Source: Fidelibacterota bacterium
Lineage (GTDB): Bacteria; Fidelibacterota; Fidelibacteria; Fidelibacterales; Fidelibacteraceae
Direction: 5' to 3'
DNA: 64,000 bases
Assembly (NCBI GenBank): GCA_030156395.1
Contig: JASGMP010000001.1
Location: 1 to 64,000, forward strand
Under the pieces are notes generated by a model, which made no database searches, had not been told where the DNA came from, and saw only the letters and a program-made list of their open reading frames with translations. Positions 45,080 to 54,376 of this stretch are shown here, in pieces (within the stretch, counting starts at the first letter, position 1; every line of letters starts with the position of its first letter). The position numbers and the translations under genes were made by a program.

Positions 45080-46381
45080 ATGCTTAGTGTACTACAAAAG
45101 CAGGATCCGGAATTGTTTCAAACGATAACTCGTGAAATCCAGCGCCAGAATAAAACCCTTGAAATGATTGCCTCGGAAAATTTTGTCTCTCCAGCTGTCC
45201 TGGAAACCGCCGGGAATGTGATGACCAACAAATATGCCGAAGGATATCCAGGACACCGTTATTATGGTGGATGCGAGTATGTAGATGAGGCGGAAAACCT
45301 GGCCAGAGAACGTGCGAAAAAGCTCTTTGGCGCTGATTATGCCAATGTTCAGCCTCACTCCGGCAGCCAGGCCAATATGGCAGCTTATTTTACCTACTGT
45401 CAACCTGGTGATACAGTCCTTGGCATGGATTTATCCCATGGAGGGCATCTGACCCACGGGAGCCCCGTCAATTTTTCCGGCAAACTTTACAATATTGTCA
45501 GTTATGGCGTAAAGGCAGATACCGGCCGTATCGATTACGATGATGTGATCCGGAAAGCCAGGGAACACAAACCCAAACTGATTATAGTCGGTGCCAGTGC
45601 GTATCCCCGCTTTTATGATTTTGCCCGTTTTCGGGAAATCGCCGATGAAGTTGGCGCTTATTTGATGGCCGATATCGCCCATCCGGCCGGACTCATTGCC
45701 GCTGGAGTTCATCCAGATCCCATACCCTGGTGTGATGTGGTCACTACGACAACTCATAAGACCCTTCGGGGTCCCCGGGGTGGCATGATCCTTATGGGCA
45801 AGGACAAGGAAAATCCCTTTGGACTCACTGCTGCCAAAAGCGGGCGGACAAAAATGATGTCCGAAATTATGGATTCCACCGTGATGCCCGGAATTCAGGG
45901 CGGACCCCTGATGCATATTATTGCCGCCAAGGCTGTTGCTTTTGGTGAAGCATTGAAACCAGAATTCAAAAGCTATTGTCAACAGATCATTCAAAACACG
46001 AAAGCTTTGGCTGATGCCCTGATCAGTACGGATTTTAACCTTGTATCCGGAGGATCTGATAACCACCTGGTTCTCATCGACCTGAGAAATAAAAATATCA
46101 GCGGTAAAAAAGCAGAAAACGCTCTGGAAGCAGCAGGCATTACTGTGAATAAAAATATGGTTCCTTTTGATACCCGGAGTCCCTTCGTCACCAGTGGTAT
46201 CCGCGTAGGAACACCGGCCCTGACAACCCGAGGATTCAAAGAAACAGAAATGAAAGAGATTGCCCGATTTATTAACCGGGTGATTTCCGATCCAGATAAC
46301 GAGAAAAACCTTAGGACTGTTCGGAAGGAAATAGAAGTCCTCTCGGATCAATATCCCCTATATCCGGAACTCCTGAGCTGA
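45080..46381 (+). CDS. glyA: Serine hydroxymethyltransferase
   Basis: This PLP enzyme makes glycine and methylene-tetrahydrofolate from serine. The 433-residue protein has [33 protein letters not shown], the PLP-lysine segment [14 protein letters not shown] and [20 protein letters not shown] 45080 immediately follows the rpiB stop, replacing an overlapping upstream start. The rpiB-glyA-nrdR order is conserved in many bacteria, coupling pentose, one-carbon and nucleotide supply. Confidence 0.98.
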   Translation: MLSVLQKQDPELFQTITREIQRQNKTLEMIASENFVSPAVLETAGNVMTNKYAEGYPGHRYYGGCEYVDEAENLARERAKKLFGADYANVQPHSGSQANMAAYFTYCQPGDTVLGMDLSHGGHLTHGSPVNFSGKLYNIVSYGVKADTGRIDYDDVIRKAREHKPKLIIVGASAYPRFYDFARFREIADEVGAYLMADIAHPAGLIAAGVHPDPIPWCDVVTTTTHKTLRGPRGGMILMGKDKENPFGLTAAKSGRTKMMSEIMDSTVMPGIQGGPLMHIIAAKAVAFGEALKPEFKSYCQQIIQNTKALADALISTDFNLVSGGSDNHLVLIDLRNKNISGKKAENALEAAGITVNKNMVPFDTRSPFVTSGIRVGTPALTTRGFKETEMKEIARFINRVISDPDNEKNLRTVRKEIEVLSDQYPLYPELLS

Positions 46382-46389
46382 TATGTATC

Positions 46390-46845
46390 ATGAAATGCCC
46401 CCAATGTGATCAACCCGACACGCGGGTTATCGACAGCCGGCCTCTGACAAAAGGGATTGGTATCCGCCGCCGGCGGGAATGTCCAGCCTGTGGATATCGC
46501 TTTACAACCTATGAATATGTCGCCCTGAGTCCGGTCCTTGTCATTAAATCCAATGGTACCCGGGAAGAATTCAACCGGGAAAAACTGATGCACAGCATTC
46601 AGCTTTCCTGTACCAAACGGCCTGTCCCCCTTAAAACCATCCAGAATATCGCCTGGGAAATTGAACAGAAAATTGAGCAACTAGGTTTATCTGAAGTCAA
46701 ATCCTCTTTTATCGGTGAAGAAGTCATCCACAAACTTCGTCAAATTGATAAAGTCGCCTATATCCGCTTTGCGTCCGTCTACCATGAATTTAAAGATGTG
46801 ACAGAGTTCAAGGAAGAGATTAAAGTTTTGGAAGAAAATGCATGA
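46390..46845 (+). CDS. nrdR: Transcriptional repressor NrdR
   Basis: NrdR represses ribonucleotide reductase genes. The 151-residue protein has the N-terminal zinc ribbon (CPQCDQPDTRVIDSR and CPACGYRFTTYE) followed by an ATP-cone domain (VIKSNGTREEFNREKL to YIRFASVYHEF) that senses ATP/dATP. It starts eight bases after glyA. No ribonucleotide reductase gene is in the window, so its targets lie elsewhere. Confidence 0.98.
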   Translation: MKCPQCDQPDTRVIDSRPLTKGIGIRRRRECPACGYRFTTYEYVALSPVLVIKSNGTREEFNREKLMHSIQLSCTKRPVPLKTIQNIAWEIEQKIEQLGLSEVKSSFIGEEVIHKLRQIDKVAYIRFASVYHEFKDVTEFKEEIKVLEENA

Positions 46846-46902
46846 TGGGCACTACGGAACTGTCAGCCCTTTCTGTCGTATATAAGTAATAATAGAGAAA
46901 TG

Positions 46903-47062
46903 TTGACATTCTGAATATAAGGGTATTAACTTTCAACGCAAAAAATAGAGAGGTGTGCATCAGGAACGTTCGTTAAAGGATTATTTGAAAAAGTGAACCG
47001 ACAAATATGTCCTTTGAACGAACAATCAGGCCGAACGTGTCATTGTCGTTCGGTTTTTTTTT
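46903..47062 (+). ncRNA. Candidate structured RNA: hairpin plus intrinsic terminator
   Basis: Between nrdR and the PorV-like gene a TTGACA (46903-46908) could serve as a -35 box. A 12-bp stem with one bulge forms between GTTCGTTAAAGG (46968-46979) and CCTTTGAACGAAC (47011-47023). It is followed by a terminator: CCGAACG (47031-47037) with CGTTCGG (47047-47053) and nine T. The unit could be a short regulatory RNA of about 130 nucleotides or a leader/attenuator of the next gene, whose ATG is only 18 bases past the T-run. The -10 box is not clear. Confidence 0.5.
47031..47062 (+). terminator. Intrinsic terminator upstream of the PorV-like gene
   Basis: CCGAACG and CGTTCGG form a seven-base stem with a nine-base loop, followed by nine T. 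It ends 18 bases before the next start codon. Confidence 0.9.
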
Positions 47063-47079
47063 GAAGGAGACCCTAAATT

Positions 47080-48435
47080 ATGATGCGACGATTCATATTA
47101 TTTTTTATATTCATTGTTATTGCATCTTCTGGTACCTTGTTGGCCCAGGGGGATGCCGGGGCGATTTTCCTGCTGATTGCTCCCGGAGCACGAGCCGAAG
47201 CCATGGGTGAAGCCCAGGTAGCTGACGCCAGTGATGCTTATTCTTCTTACTGGAATCCGGCCGGATTGGCCTATATGGATAAAAACGAAGTGGGACTCAT
47301 GTACCTTAAATGGCTCCCGAATCTGGTTGATGATATGTATTACAACTTCCTCACCACCGGATACCGGATTCCCGGCTTTGGCACCGTGGGAGGACACATC
47401 ATCTATCTTAATTTAGGTGAACAACAACGGCGGGATGAAAACAATAATGATCTGGGCACTTTTGTTTCTTATATGGCTGCCGTGACTACCTCTTTTGGAA
47501 CCAAGATTTCTGAAAATCAGGCCTTCGGTGTGAATGCAAAAATCGTATATCAGATGCTGAGTCCGTACGGAACCATTCAGGAAAAAGGAAAGGGGTCCTC
47601 CACCAGTTTTGCCTTTGATTTTGGCTATTTGTATAAAGGGCTTCTTTGGAACAAAATCGATTTTGGGATGAATCTTTCAAATCTGGGCCCCAAGGTGGCT
47701 TTTATCGATGTCGCCCAGGCAGATCCCATGCCAACCAATATGAAACTGGGAATCAATCTGAAGGTTTTGGAAAAACAACATAACAAATTCTCCGTCGTTT
47801 TTGATGTAAATAAACTGCTGGTAGCCAGCTATCAGCCCATGGACCGGAACGGTAATTTGAGAATTGACAAAGATACCAAGGAAGAGGCATACGCCGATCC
47901 CTGGTATAAAGCCATCTTTACATCCTGGATCAACGACTGGAAATATGAAGGCGATATCGATTATTCGGGAGATGGCATCATCGGAGGTTATGATGCCGAA
48001 GGAAAACCCCAGGGCGGATATGATGAAAACGGCAATGAAATGATTGGCGGTAACTACGATGAAAACGGCAATCTGGCTGTCAGCTATCATCCTGATACCG
48101 GTGAAGAAATGGTGGGCTGGGGAATATATGGGGGACATCCGACCAATAAGGTGATGAATAAAGTGGAAGTGGGATCCATCAATGATGGCAGTTTTCAAAA
48201 TGAAATTGATCAGATGATTTTTAATGTCGGAGCTGAATATGTTTATAACGACCTGATTGCCCTAAGAGCAGGATATATTTACGACAAAGCGGGAAAAATC
48301 AGCAATCCAACCCTGGGATTCGGACTCATGTACCATAATTTGGGTTTTGATTTTGGATATACAGCCGGTGCTGAAAACCACCCTTTGACCAATACGATGC
48401 GTATCAGCCTCAGGTACCGATTCGGAAAAGATTGA
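47080..48435 (+). CDS. PorV/PorQ-like outer-membrane protein with inserted Asp/Gly repeats
   Basis: A 451-residue protein with a signal peptide and the PorV/UPF0164 hallmark LLIAPGARAEAMGEAQVADASDAYSSYWNPAGLA at the mature N-terminus. The barrel runs to a C-terminal YRFG end. Residues about 253-352 are a polar insertion with DRNGNLRID and three near-repeats of GYDxxGN (GGYDAEGKPQGG, GGYDENGNEMIGG, NYDENGNLAVS), possibly calcium binding. In T9SS organisms PorV shuttles cargo to the surface; this may be a PorV/PorQ-like component or a paralogue. GGAG lies ten bases upstream of the ATG. Confidence 0.85.
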   Translation: MMRRFILFFIFIVIASSGTLLAQGDAGAIFLLIAPGARAEAMGEAQVADASDAYSSYWNPAGLAYMDKNEVGLMYLKWLPNLVDDMYYNFLTTGYRIPGFGTVGGHIIYLNLGEQQRRDENNNDLGTFVSYMAAVTTSFGTKISENQAFGVNAKIVYQMLSPYGTIQEKGKGSSTSFAFDFGYLYKGLLWNKIDFGMNLSNLGPKVAFIDVAQADPMPTNMKLGINLKVLEKQHNKFSVVFDVNKLLVASYQPMDRNGNLRIDKDTKEEAYADPWYKAIFTSWINDWKYEGDIDYSGDGIIGGYDAEGKPQGGYDENGNEMIGGNYDENGNLAVSYHPDTGEEMVGWGIYGGHPTNKVMNKVEVGSINDGSFQNEIDQMIFNVGAEYVYNDLIALRAGYIYDKAGKISNPTLGFGLMYHNLGFDFGYTAGAENHPLTNTMRISLRYRFGKD

Positions 48436-48439
48436 TCAC

Positions 48440-51373
48440 ATGATGAACAGACTGCGATTATCAACGATTGTGGCGATGTTCTTAGTCGCCACTTTTTTTA
48501 CAACAAGTTATGCCCTTCCCCTACGGACACCGTCAAAATTTAACATGTCAACTCTGGGGCCCCAGCGCTGGAATGTGGTTCTGGTGGAATTTGAGGAGGA
48601 TAATACGCCGGTCACAACCGGAAACGGATCATTTCTCCAGACCTGGGAAGACAGCGATTATGAATACATCCTGGATCCTCCACCACATCACAAACTCTAC
48701 TTCCAATCCCATCTGAAAGCCATCAGCCATTACTGGCGCCATGTAACCCATCAGGCCCTGCAAATTGATACCAGTGCATCCGTAATTCTGCCCGGTGATG
48801 CTGAATCTGTACGCCTTCCCCATAATATCCGTTATTATCATCCCGCCGATAAACCGGACAGCGTGGACTACCGCCTGGCTGAGCTGGTCTATGAAGCACT
48901 CCGAATCCTCAAAGAGGATCACGGTGAAAATTCCCTAACAGAAACCCTTATCCTTTTTCATGCCGGTGTGGGACAAGATTTTGACTTTTCCGACATGTAC
49001 GATCCCACCCCTTTTGATATCCCATCCTTTTATTTTGATGAATCATTCCTCTCTGAATATCTCAGTTCAGAAGCCGTTGCCCTGATACAATCCCTGGGAG
49101 TCAAACAGGGTATCGTTCTGCCGGAAATGCAGAATCAACTGGAACTCAATGTGGCCTTGAACGGGACGTCTCTCCTGATGTCCGGTTTTCTTCTTGGGTT
49201 ACCACCCCTTTACAATACAGAGACGGGCAGATCGGGAACGGGCATTTTTGGATTTATGGATCAGGGATCCAATAACGCAAACGGACTTTTACCCATTGGA
49301 CTTTCTGCTTTTGAACGGATCATCATGGGAATTCAATCCCCCCAAATGGCAGACCATGCAAGCCGCTACTCCCTGCTTCCAGGCGATATCCTGAAAATTC
49401 CGGTCAGCAGCCGGGAATATTTTTTGGTGGAATATCGAAAAAATGCCGGTATCCGCCTGGATTCTCTCTATCAAAATCACCTGTCAGATACGCTTCCCGA
49501 TGATGAACGCTTCGAAAGCTATCTGGATGCCCTGGAAAAAGTCCGGAAGATGGGTCTGACAGATTACACCCTCAATCCATCCACCGGTGTGCTTGAAGCG
49601 GTGGAAAACTACGATATCACCCTCCCTGCATCCGGCCTGCTTATCTGGCATGTCTACGATCCCCACAAAACCCTTTTTGAGTATCCGGAAAATCCCAACG
49701 GTCAGACTATTCCCATGGTTCGGCTTGAAGAAGCAGACGGTGGATACGATATCGGTAAAAATTACGGTCCCTTGAGCGGCTCAGTGAACCAGGGATGGAA
49801 ATGGGATATGTGGTTCCCGAAAAATATGGGCTTTCTGGATAACAATTCCCACATTTACAACATCAAAGATATTGAATTTTCCGACAGGACCCATCCCAAT
49901 ACCCGGAGTTTTTCAGGAATTGAAACCGGAATTCGATTGAAACAATTCACCTTCACGCCAGATTCAGCCTCCTTTACTCTGGATTTCCTCAAAGAACGTC
50001 CGGAACATTTTGCAGGATTTGAAGCCCTGGGAACATGGGATTTTCACAATACTGGAAAATCCATCCCATACGGATTGCAGGACAACCATCTGGTTTGCCT
50101 GGAGGATACGGGATTTGTTTCCCTTGCAGATCTGAGTCCCCTCACTGTCAATGCCGAAAACACGGCCATTTTTCCTTATGAAAACAAGCTTATTCTTATC
50201 CACTCACAGGATGATTATTGTCTCATCAGGCAATATCAAATCCAGGAAAACCCTTTCAAGGCCATCTCAGCCACGTCCACTTCCCGTTCCTTCGCTCTCG
50301 ATATTGGCTCTCTTGTACTTTATGACAAAACTCTTTTCCTGCCACACCATGATGCCGTCAATCCCGGATTCAGCCTTTATCAGATTGACCGGGATCTTGT
50401 CTCCGGTCCCTTTTCAACCGTTTCTGATTCAAGCCGGGCCCTCGTATATGATCATTCTCTCCTGGTAAGTTCAGGTAACTTCCTGCATTACCCCGATGAA
50501 GGCCGTGTTGAACAACTGCCCTTTACCATCGGTAAGATGGTTTCATACTCAGATACTCTGATTGTCACCGATTCGGATCATGGGGGATTTTATTATTATG
50601 ATGTGACGGCTGGCCGGCTGATAAATACCCGGGCATATCAGCAGGATTTGATCATTGATGAGATCATTCCCCTGGATTTGCCCGAAACCCGGGGACCGGA
50701 TTTTCTGCTTCTGGGAACACATGAAACAGGAAAATCTTTGGTTCTGACAGACAGTGACGGTCATCCCTGGAATGGATTCCCCGTTAAGAGTTTCTATGAC
50801 GCCTTGCGTGTCTACTTCGACCAGAATGATCTTAGGATTATGGCTTTAAAAACTGACGGTCAGGTGGATATCCTTGATCAAAGCGGTACAAAGCTTTCAT
50901 CCTATACCATCACTCCAAAACCTTTCTCTTTCTTTCTATCCTCTTATGGATCGGGGTTAGCCCTTTTTTCGGAAGGGGACCGGCTTGAAATAGAGGGGGA
51001 TTCTCTTCACTGGGCATATCCTAACGGAGATCTTTGGGGAACCCGGTATCTCGGGATTAAAACCACGGCTACGGATTATCCGGGAGGAATTCTGATCGCC
51101 AAAGACCTGATTTACAACTATCCCAATCCTGTGTCAGATGAAAAGACCTATTTCCGGTATTTTGCCGTCGAAGCAGAATATGTGGATATCAAAATCTACG
51201 ATTTACGGGGTAAATTTGTGGAACAACTTCAGCAAACCCCTATTCAACAGCAGTGGAATGAAATCCCCTGGGATATCCGCGCTCTTGATTCAGGTGTTTA
51301 CATTGCAAAAATCACCATCACAGGATCAGGAAGAGAAAAAACCTTCATCATTAAACCGGCAATACTGAAATAA
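48440..51373 (+). CDS. M6-like pseudopeptidase with type IX-like sorting tail
   Basis: A 977-residue secreted protein. After the signal peptide come M6-protease-like elements: NVVLVEFEEDN (about 45-55), LILFHAGVGQDFD (about 170-182), and LLGLPPLYNTETGRSGTGIFGFMDQG (about 251-276). The zinc motif HEFGH of active members is replaced by LMSGF (246-250), so it should be inactive. A large beta-propeller-like middle follows, and residues from about 889 to the end (NYPNPVSDE, IYDLRGK, LDSGVYIAKI) match the T9SS type A C-terminal sorting domain. It starts five bases after the PorV-like gene, its likely exporter partner. Confidence 0.82.
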   Translation: MMNRLRLSTIVAMFLVATFFTTSYALPLRTPSKFNMSTLGPQRWNVVLVEFEEDNTPVTTGNGSFLQTWEDSDYEYILDPPPHHKLYFQSHLKAISHYWRHVTHQALQIDTSASVILPGDAESVRLPHNIRYYHPADKPDSVDYRLAELVYEALRILKEDHGENSLTETLILFHAGVGQDFDFSDMYDPTPFDIPSFYFDESFLSEYLSSEAVALIQSLGVKQGIVLPEMQNQLELNVALNGTSLLMSGFLLGLPPLYNTETGRSGTGIFGFMDQGSNNANGLLPIGLSAFERIIMGIQSPQMADHASRYSLLPGDILKIPVSSREYFLVEYRKNAGIRLDSLYQNHLSDTLPDDERFESYLDALEKVRKMGLTDYTLNPSTGVLEAVENYDITLPASGLLIWHVYDPHKTLFEYPENPNGQTIPMVRLEEADGGYDIGKNYGPLSGSVNQGWKWDMWFPKNMGFLDNNSHIYNIKDIEFSDRTHPNTRSFSGIETGIRLKQFTFTPDSASFTLDFLKERPEHFAGFEALGTWDFHNTGKSIPYGLQDNHLVCLEDTGFVSLADLSPLTVNAENTAIFPYENKLILIHSQDDYCLIRQYQIQENPFKAISATSTSRSFALDIGSLVLYDKTLFLPHHDAVNPGFSLYQIDRDLVSGPFSTVSDSSRALVYDHSLLVSSGNFLHYPDEGRVEQLPFTIGKMVSYSDTLIVTDSDHGGFYYYDVTAGRLINTRAYQQDLIIDEIIPLDLPETRGPDFLLLGTHETGKSLVLTDSDGHPWNGFPVKSFYDALRVYFDQNDLRIMALKTDGQVDILDQSGTKLSSYTITPKPFSFFLSSYGSGLALFSEGDRLEIEGDSLHWAYPNGDLWGTRYLGIKTTATDYPGGILIAKDLIYNYPNPVSDEKTYFRYFAVEAEYVDIKIYDLRGKFVEQLQQTPIQQQWNEIPWDIRALDSGVYIAKITITGSGREKTFIIKPAILK

Positions 51374-51377
51374 ATCC

Positions 51378-54368
51378 ATGAAATGTCTGAAACAATGCCT
51401 TACTCACCTGATGATCTTTTCTTTTCTGGCAGTTCCTCTTTTGGGAGAACCCAATCATCCTGAACTGAACTGGCATACCTTTGAATCGGAACATTTTGTG
51501 TATCACTATCACGACGGGACAGAACAGACAGCCCGGATGGTCATGAAAGTGGCAGAGGAAATGTATCCTCATGTGACAGGTCTGTATAATTTTGAGCCGG
51601 CCACCAAAACACAGATTGTGATACAGGACACCGATGATTATGCCAACGGGGGCGCCTATTATTTTGAAAACAAAATCCTGCTATGGGCATCCCCTCTCCA
51701 ATTTGACCTGAGGGGAAACCACAACTGGATCCGGAATGTATTCACCCATGAGTTTTCCCATATCGTCTCCTTAGGGAAAGCCATGAAATTTCCCATCACA
51801 TTTCCTGCCGCTTATATTCAGATTCTGGACCGTGAAAAACCCTATAAAGACAATATTATCATGGAATATCCCAAGGGAATCGGTGCCATGCCGGTGGCCA
51901 ATGTGGTTGTCCCCATGTGGTGGGCTGAAGGTGTTGCCCAGTATCAGTTCGCTGAAAGCAGTGGGGATCTCTGGGATTCACACAGAGATATGCTTCTGAG
52001 GGACAGGGCTTTGCACGGTACCTTATTCAGTTGGAATGAAGCAGCATACTTTGATAAAAAGGGAACGGGGAATGAGTCTGTATACAACACCGGTTTTGCC
52101 TTTGTACGTTATCTGAGCCATACCTATGGTCCTTCTATCCACCGCCGTATCGCTGAAACGGCCGCCTCGGCCCGGCACTGGTCTTTTAACCGGGTTTTCA
52201 AATCCGTCTTCGGAAAAAACGGTCGCGAGATCTACAATGCCTGGCAAGATACCCTCACTGCCAATTATCTCCGGGATACAGAAACAATCCGTAGGCATGA
52301 AAAAAAGGGGGATATCCTCCTACAGAAGGGGCCTGCCTATTTTAATGCCTCCGTCTCTCCCGATGGTGAGAAAATCATTGTGTCCGCTGCAGAAAACAGG
52401 GATTATCTGGGACAGACCTATTTATTCAGACTCATGGAGGATGGCCATCTGGAACCATTGGATAAACACTCCCGTATTCGGGGAGATATGTCCTGGAGCC
52501 CTGACAGCCGCTATATTTACTACGTAAAACAACGCCTTCCCAATATCTATGGCTCAGTTTATTTCGATTTGGCAAAATACGACCTGGAAACGGACGAAAC
52601 GGAGTTCATCACTGAGAATGCCCGTGTGTATTCTGTTGCCGTTTCGGAGGATGGCGAAATATACGTGATTACTGTTCATGACGGAAGCCATAACCTGGCC
52701 CGTGTTTCCCCGGATGGCACCGTGGAACCCTTGACATCCTTTACATACGGTGAACAGGTATATGACATGGATATATCTCCCAATGGAAAAAGCCTCATTT
52801 TCGATATGGCCTTGTTACACGGGAGAAACATCTATAGTCTGGATATCCAAACCCATGAAATACATCCGATATTGCCTTCAGAAAATTGTGACAATCGCCA
52901 TCCTGCTTTCACACGGGACGGAAAGTCCATTATTTTCTCCTCGGACCGGACGGGAATTTTCAATCTATACTCCCGGAATCTGGAAAGCGGCGAGGAATTC
53001 CTCCTGACCAATGTCACGGGAGCAGCTTTCTATCCTGAAAGTACCCCGGAGGGAGACATCCTTTACACCCTGTTTGAAAATGGAATTTTCAAATTGGCAA
53101 GGCTTACACCCACTAAGGCAGTCAATCCCGCTCATGCTGTGTACCGGCCTTACGCCTTGCCGGATAACGATTATGATCCGACTCAATTGCCTCACATTGA
53201 ATCTGCCCCCTATACCTCCCAATTTTCCCGTTTCTTTGTCATGCCCTACCTGATGATTGATTATCTTAAGCCAAAATTGGGTTTTGCCGCCTTTCAGAAT
53301 GAAGTCCTGAATAAGTATAATTTGTATACATCCATGGGAATCGCTGCCAATAAGGATATGGATATCTATGCCCGGTTGGATTTCAATTTCCTCCTGCCAA
53401 CCTTCTATTTGGAAGGGTATTATGTCACCTACCACCTGGATCCCCAGTCAGAGCGGCTGTATGAATTGACGGATCTCGAACGGGATATCTCATTCAGACT
53501 CTGGGAAGCCATCGGAGGAATGGAATACCGGTGGATGAATCACCTTTTTCACCTGTCCCTCAATCATCAGCAATATTCCGCTTCCATCACTGATTACGAC
53601 AAAACCCGGGGCATCTTGTACGATCCCTTTGGGTATACCTATTTTAAAGGGACCTCAATACAGTCAGACTGGACCTTGGATTTTATTGTGCCGGACTGGC
53701 ACAGCGACATCAATCCCCGACGCGGCTTTTCCACAAAACTTAGCGCTGCCTACGATTTTAACCGCTACCTTCAGGATTTTGGTATCAGTGAGGAATACAG
53801 CACTTTACAGGAAATCTACAGCCGTGAAAACACCTTCCGGTTGGAGTTGAATTCCGAACTTTTTATCCCCGTATCTTTTCCGGACCGAAGTGCACTGAGT
53901 GTGGCTATTAACAGCGGCTGGCAGGAAAATACGGAAATTGACAGTTTTTTCCATTACTACGGAGGGGGCCGTCCGGGACTGAAAGGCTATCCCTTCTATT
54001 CCATCGAAGGAACCCAGAAAATGGTCGTGACGGGGATGTATCGCTTTCCGGTGATCCCGGACATGCACATTGGATTAGAACCCTTCTTTTTTAACCGTTT
54101 GTATGCCGGGATCTATTACCAGGCCGGGGATGCCTGGCGTGGCGGATTGGGAGATCTTGACATAAAACAAAATGTGGGCATCGAACTCCGCCTGGGCGGA
54201 CACTCCTTTTATGCCTATCCCCTGGCTATCTCACTGGATGCTGTTTATGGCCTGGATTCCTTTAGCCGGCTGGATGAAGCCAATGGAAAGATGGTCACTT
54301 TCGGAAAAGAGTGGCGGTTTTATTGGTCCGTTCTCTTTAACTTTCCCAACAGGACTGATCCCTTATAA
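51378..54368 (+). CDS. Metallopeptidase / beta-propeller / outer-membrane barrel fusion
   Basis: A 996-residue protein. After the signal peptide, residues 24-270 form a peptidase-MA-like gluzincin with HEFSH at 124-128 and a probable third ligand Glu184 (MWWAEGVAQ). Residues about 305-590 hold TolB-like WD repeats (NASVSPDGEKIIVSA, DMSWSPDSRYIYY, YDMDISPNGKSLIFD). Residues about 610-996 are a BamA-type outer-membrane barrel with GRPGLKGYPF in place of the usual V/L-R-G-Y and an aromatic terminal strand. It would hold a protease and a propeller at one face of the outer membrane. It follows the pseudopeptidase by five bases. Confidence 0.87.
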   Translation: MKCLKQCLTHLMIFSFLAVPLLGEPNHPELNWHTFESEHFVYHYHDGTEQTARMVMKVAEEMYPHVTGLYNFEPATKTQIVIQDTDDYANGGAYYFENKILLWASPLQFDLRGNHNWIRNVFTHEFSHIVSLGKAMKFPITFPAAYIQILDREKPYKDNIIMEYPKGIGAMPVANVVVPMWWAEGVAQYQFAESSGDLWDSHRDMLLRDRALHGTLFSWNEAAYFDKKGTGNESVYNTGFAFVRYLSHTYGPSIHRRIAETAASARHWSFNRVFKSVFGKNGREIYNAWQDTLTANYLRDTETIRRHEKKGDILLQKGPAYFNASVSPDGEKIIVSAAENRDYLGQTYLFRLMEDGHLEPLDKHSRIRGDMSWSPDSRYIYYVKQRLPNIYGSVYFDLAKYDLETDETEFITENARVYSVAVSEDGEIYVITVHDGSHNLARVSPDGTVEPLTSFTYGEQVYDMDISPNGKSLIFDMALLHGRNIYSLDIQTHEIHPILPSENCDNRHPAFTRDGKSIIFSSDRTGIFNLYSRNLESGEEFLLTNVTGAAFYPESTPEGDILYTLFENGIFKLARLTPTKAVNPAHAVYRPYALPDNDYDPTQLPHIESAPYTSQFSRFFVMPYLMIDYLKPKLGFAAFQNEVLNKYNLYTSMGIAANKDMDIYARLDFNFLLPTFYLEGYYVTYHLDPQSERLYELTDLERDISFRLWEAIGGMEYRWMNHLFHLSLNHQQYSASITDYDKTRGILYDPFGYTYFKGTSIQSDWTLDFIVPDWHSDINPRRGFSTKLSAAYDFNRYLQDFGISEEYSTLQEIYSRENTFRLELNSELFIPVSFPDRSALSVAINSGWQENTEIDSFFHYYGGGRPGLKGYPFYSIEGTQKMVVTGMYRFPVIPDMHIGLEPFFFNRLYAGIYYQAGDAWRGGLGDLDIKQNVGIELRLGGHSFYAYPLAISLDAVYGLDSFSRLDEANGKMVTFGKEWRFYWSVLFNFPNRTDPL

Positions 54369-54376
54369 GGAAAATC

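Noticed and set aside
45431-46351. 306-codon minus-strand frame opposite glyA
   Set aside because: Lies wholly within glyA, whose conserved motifs fix the coding strand; composition is that of a shadow frame.
47677-48198. 173-codon minus-strand frame inside the PorV-like gene
   Set aside because: Antisense shadow of the Asp/Gly repeat region; no start signals.
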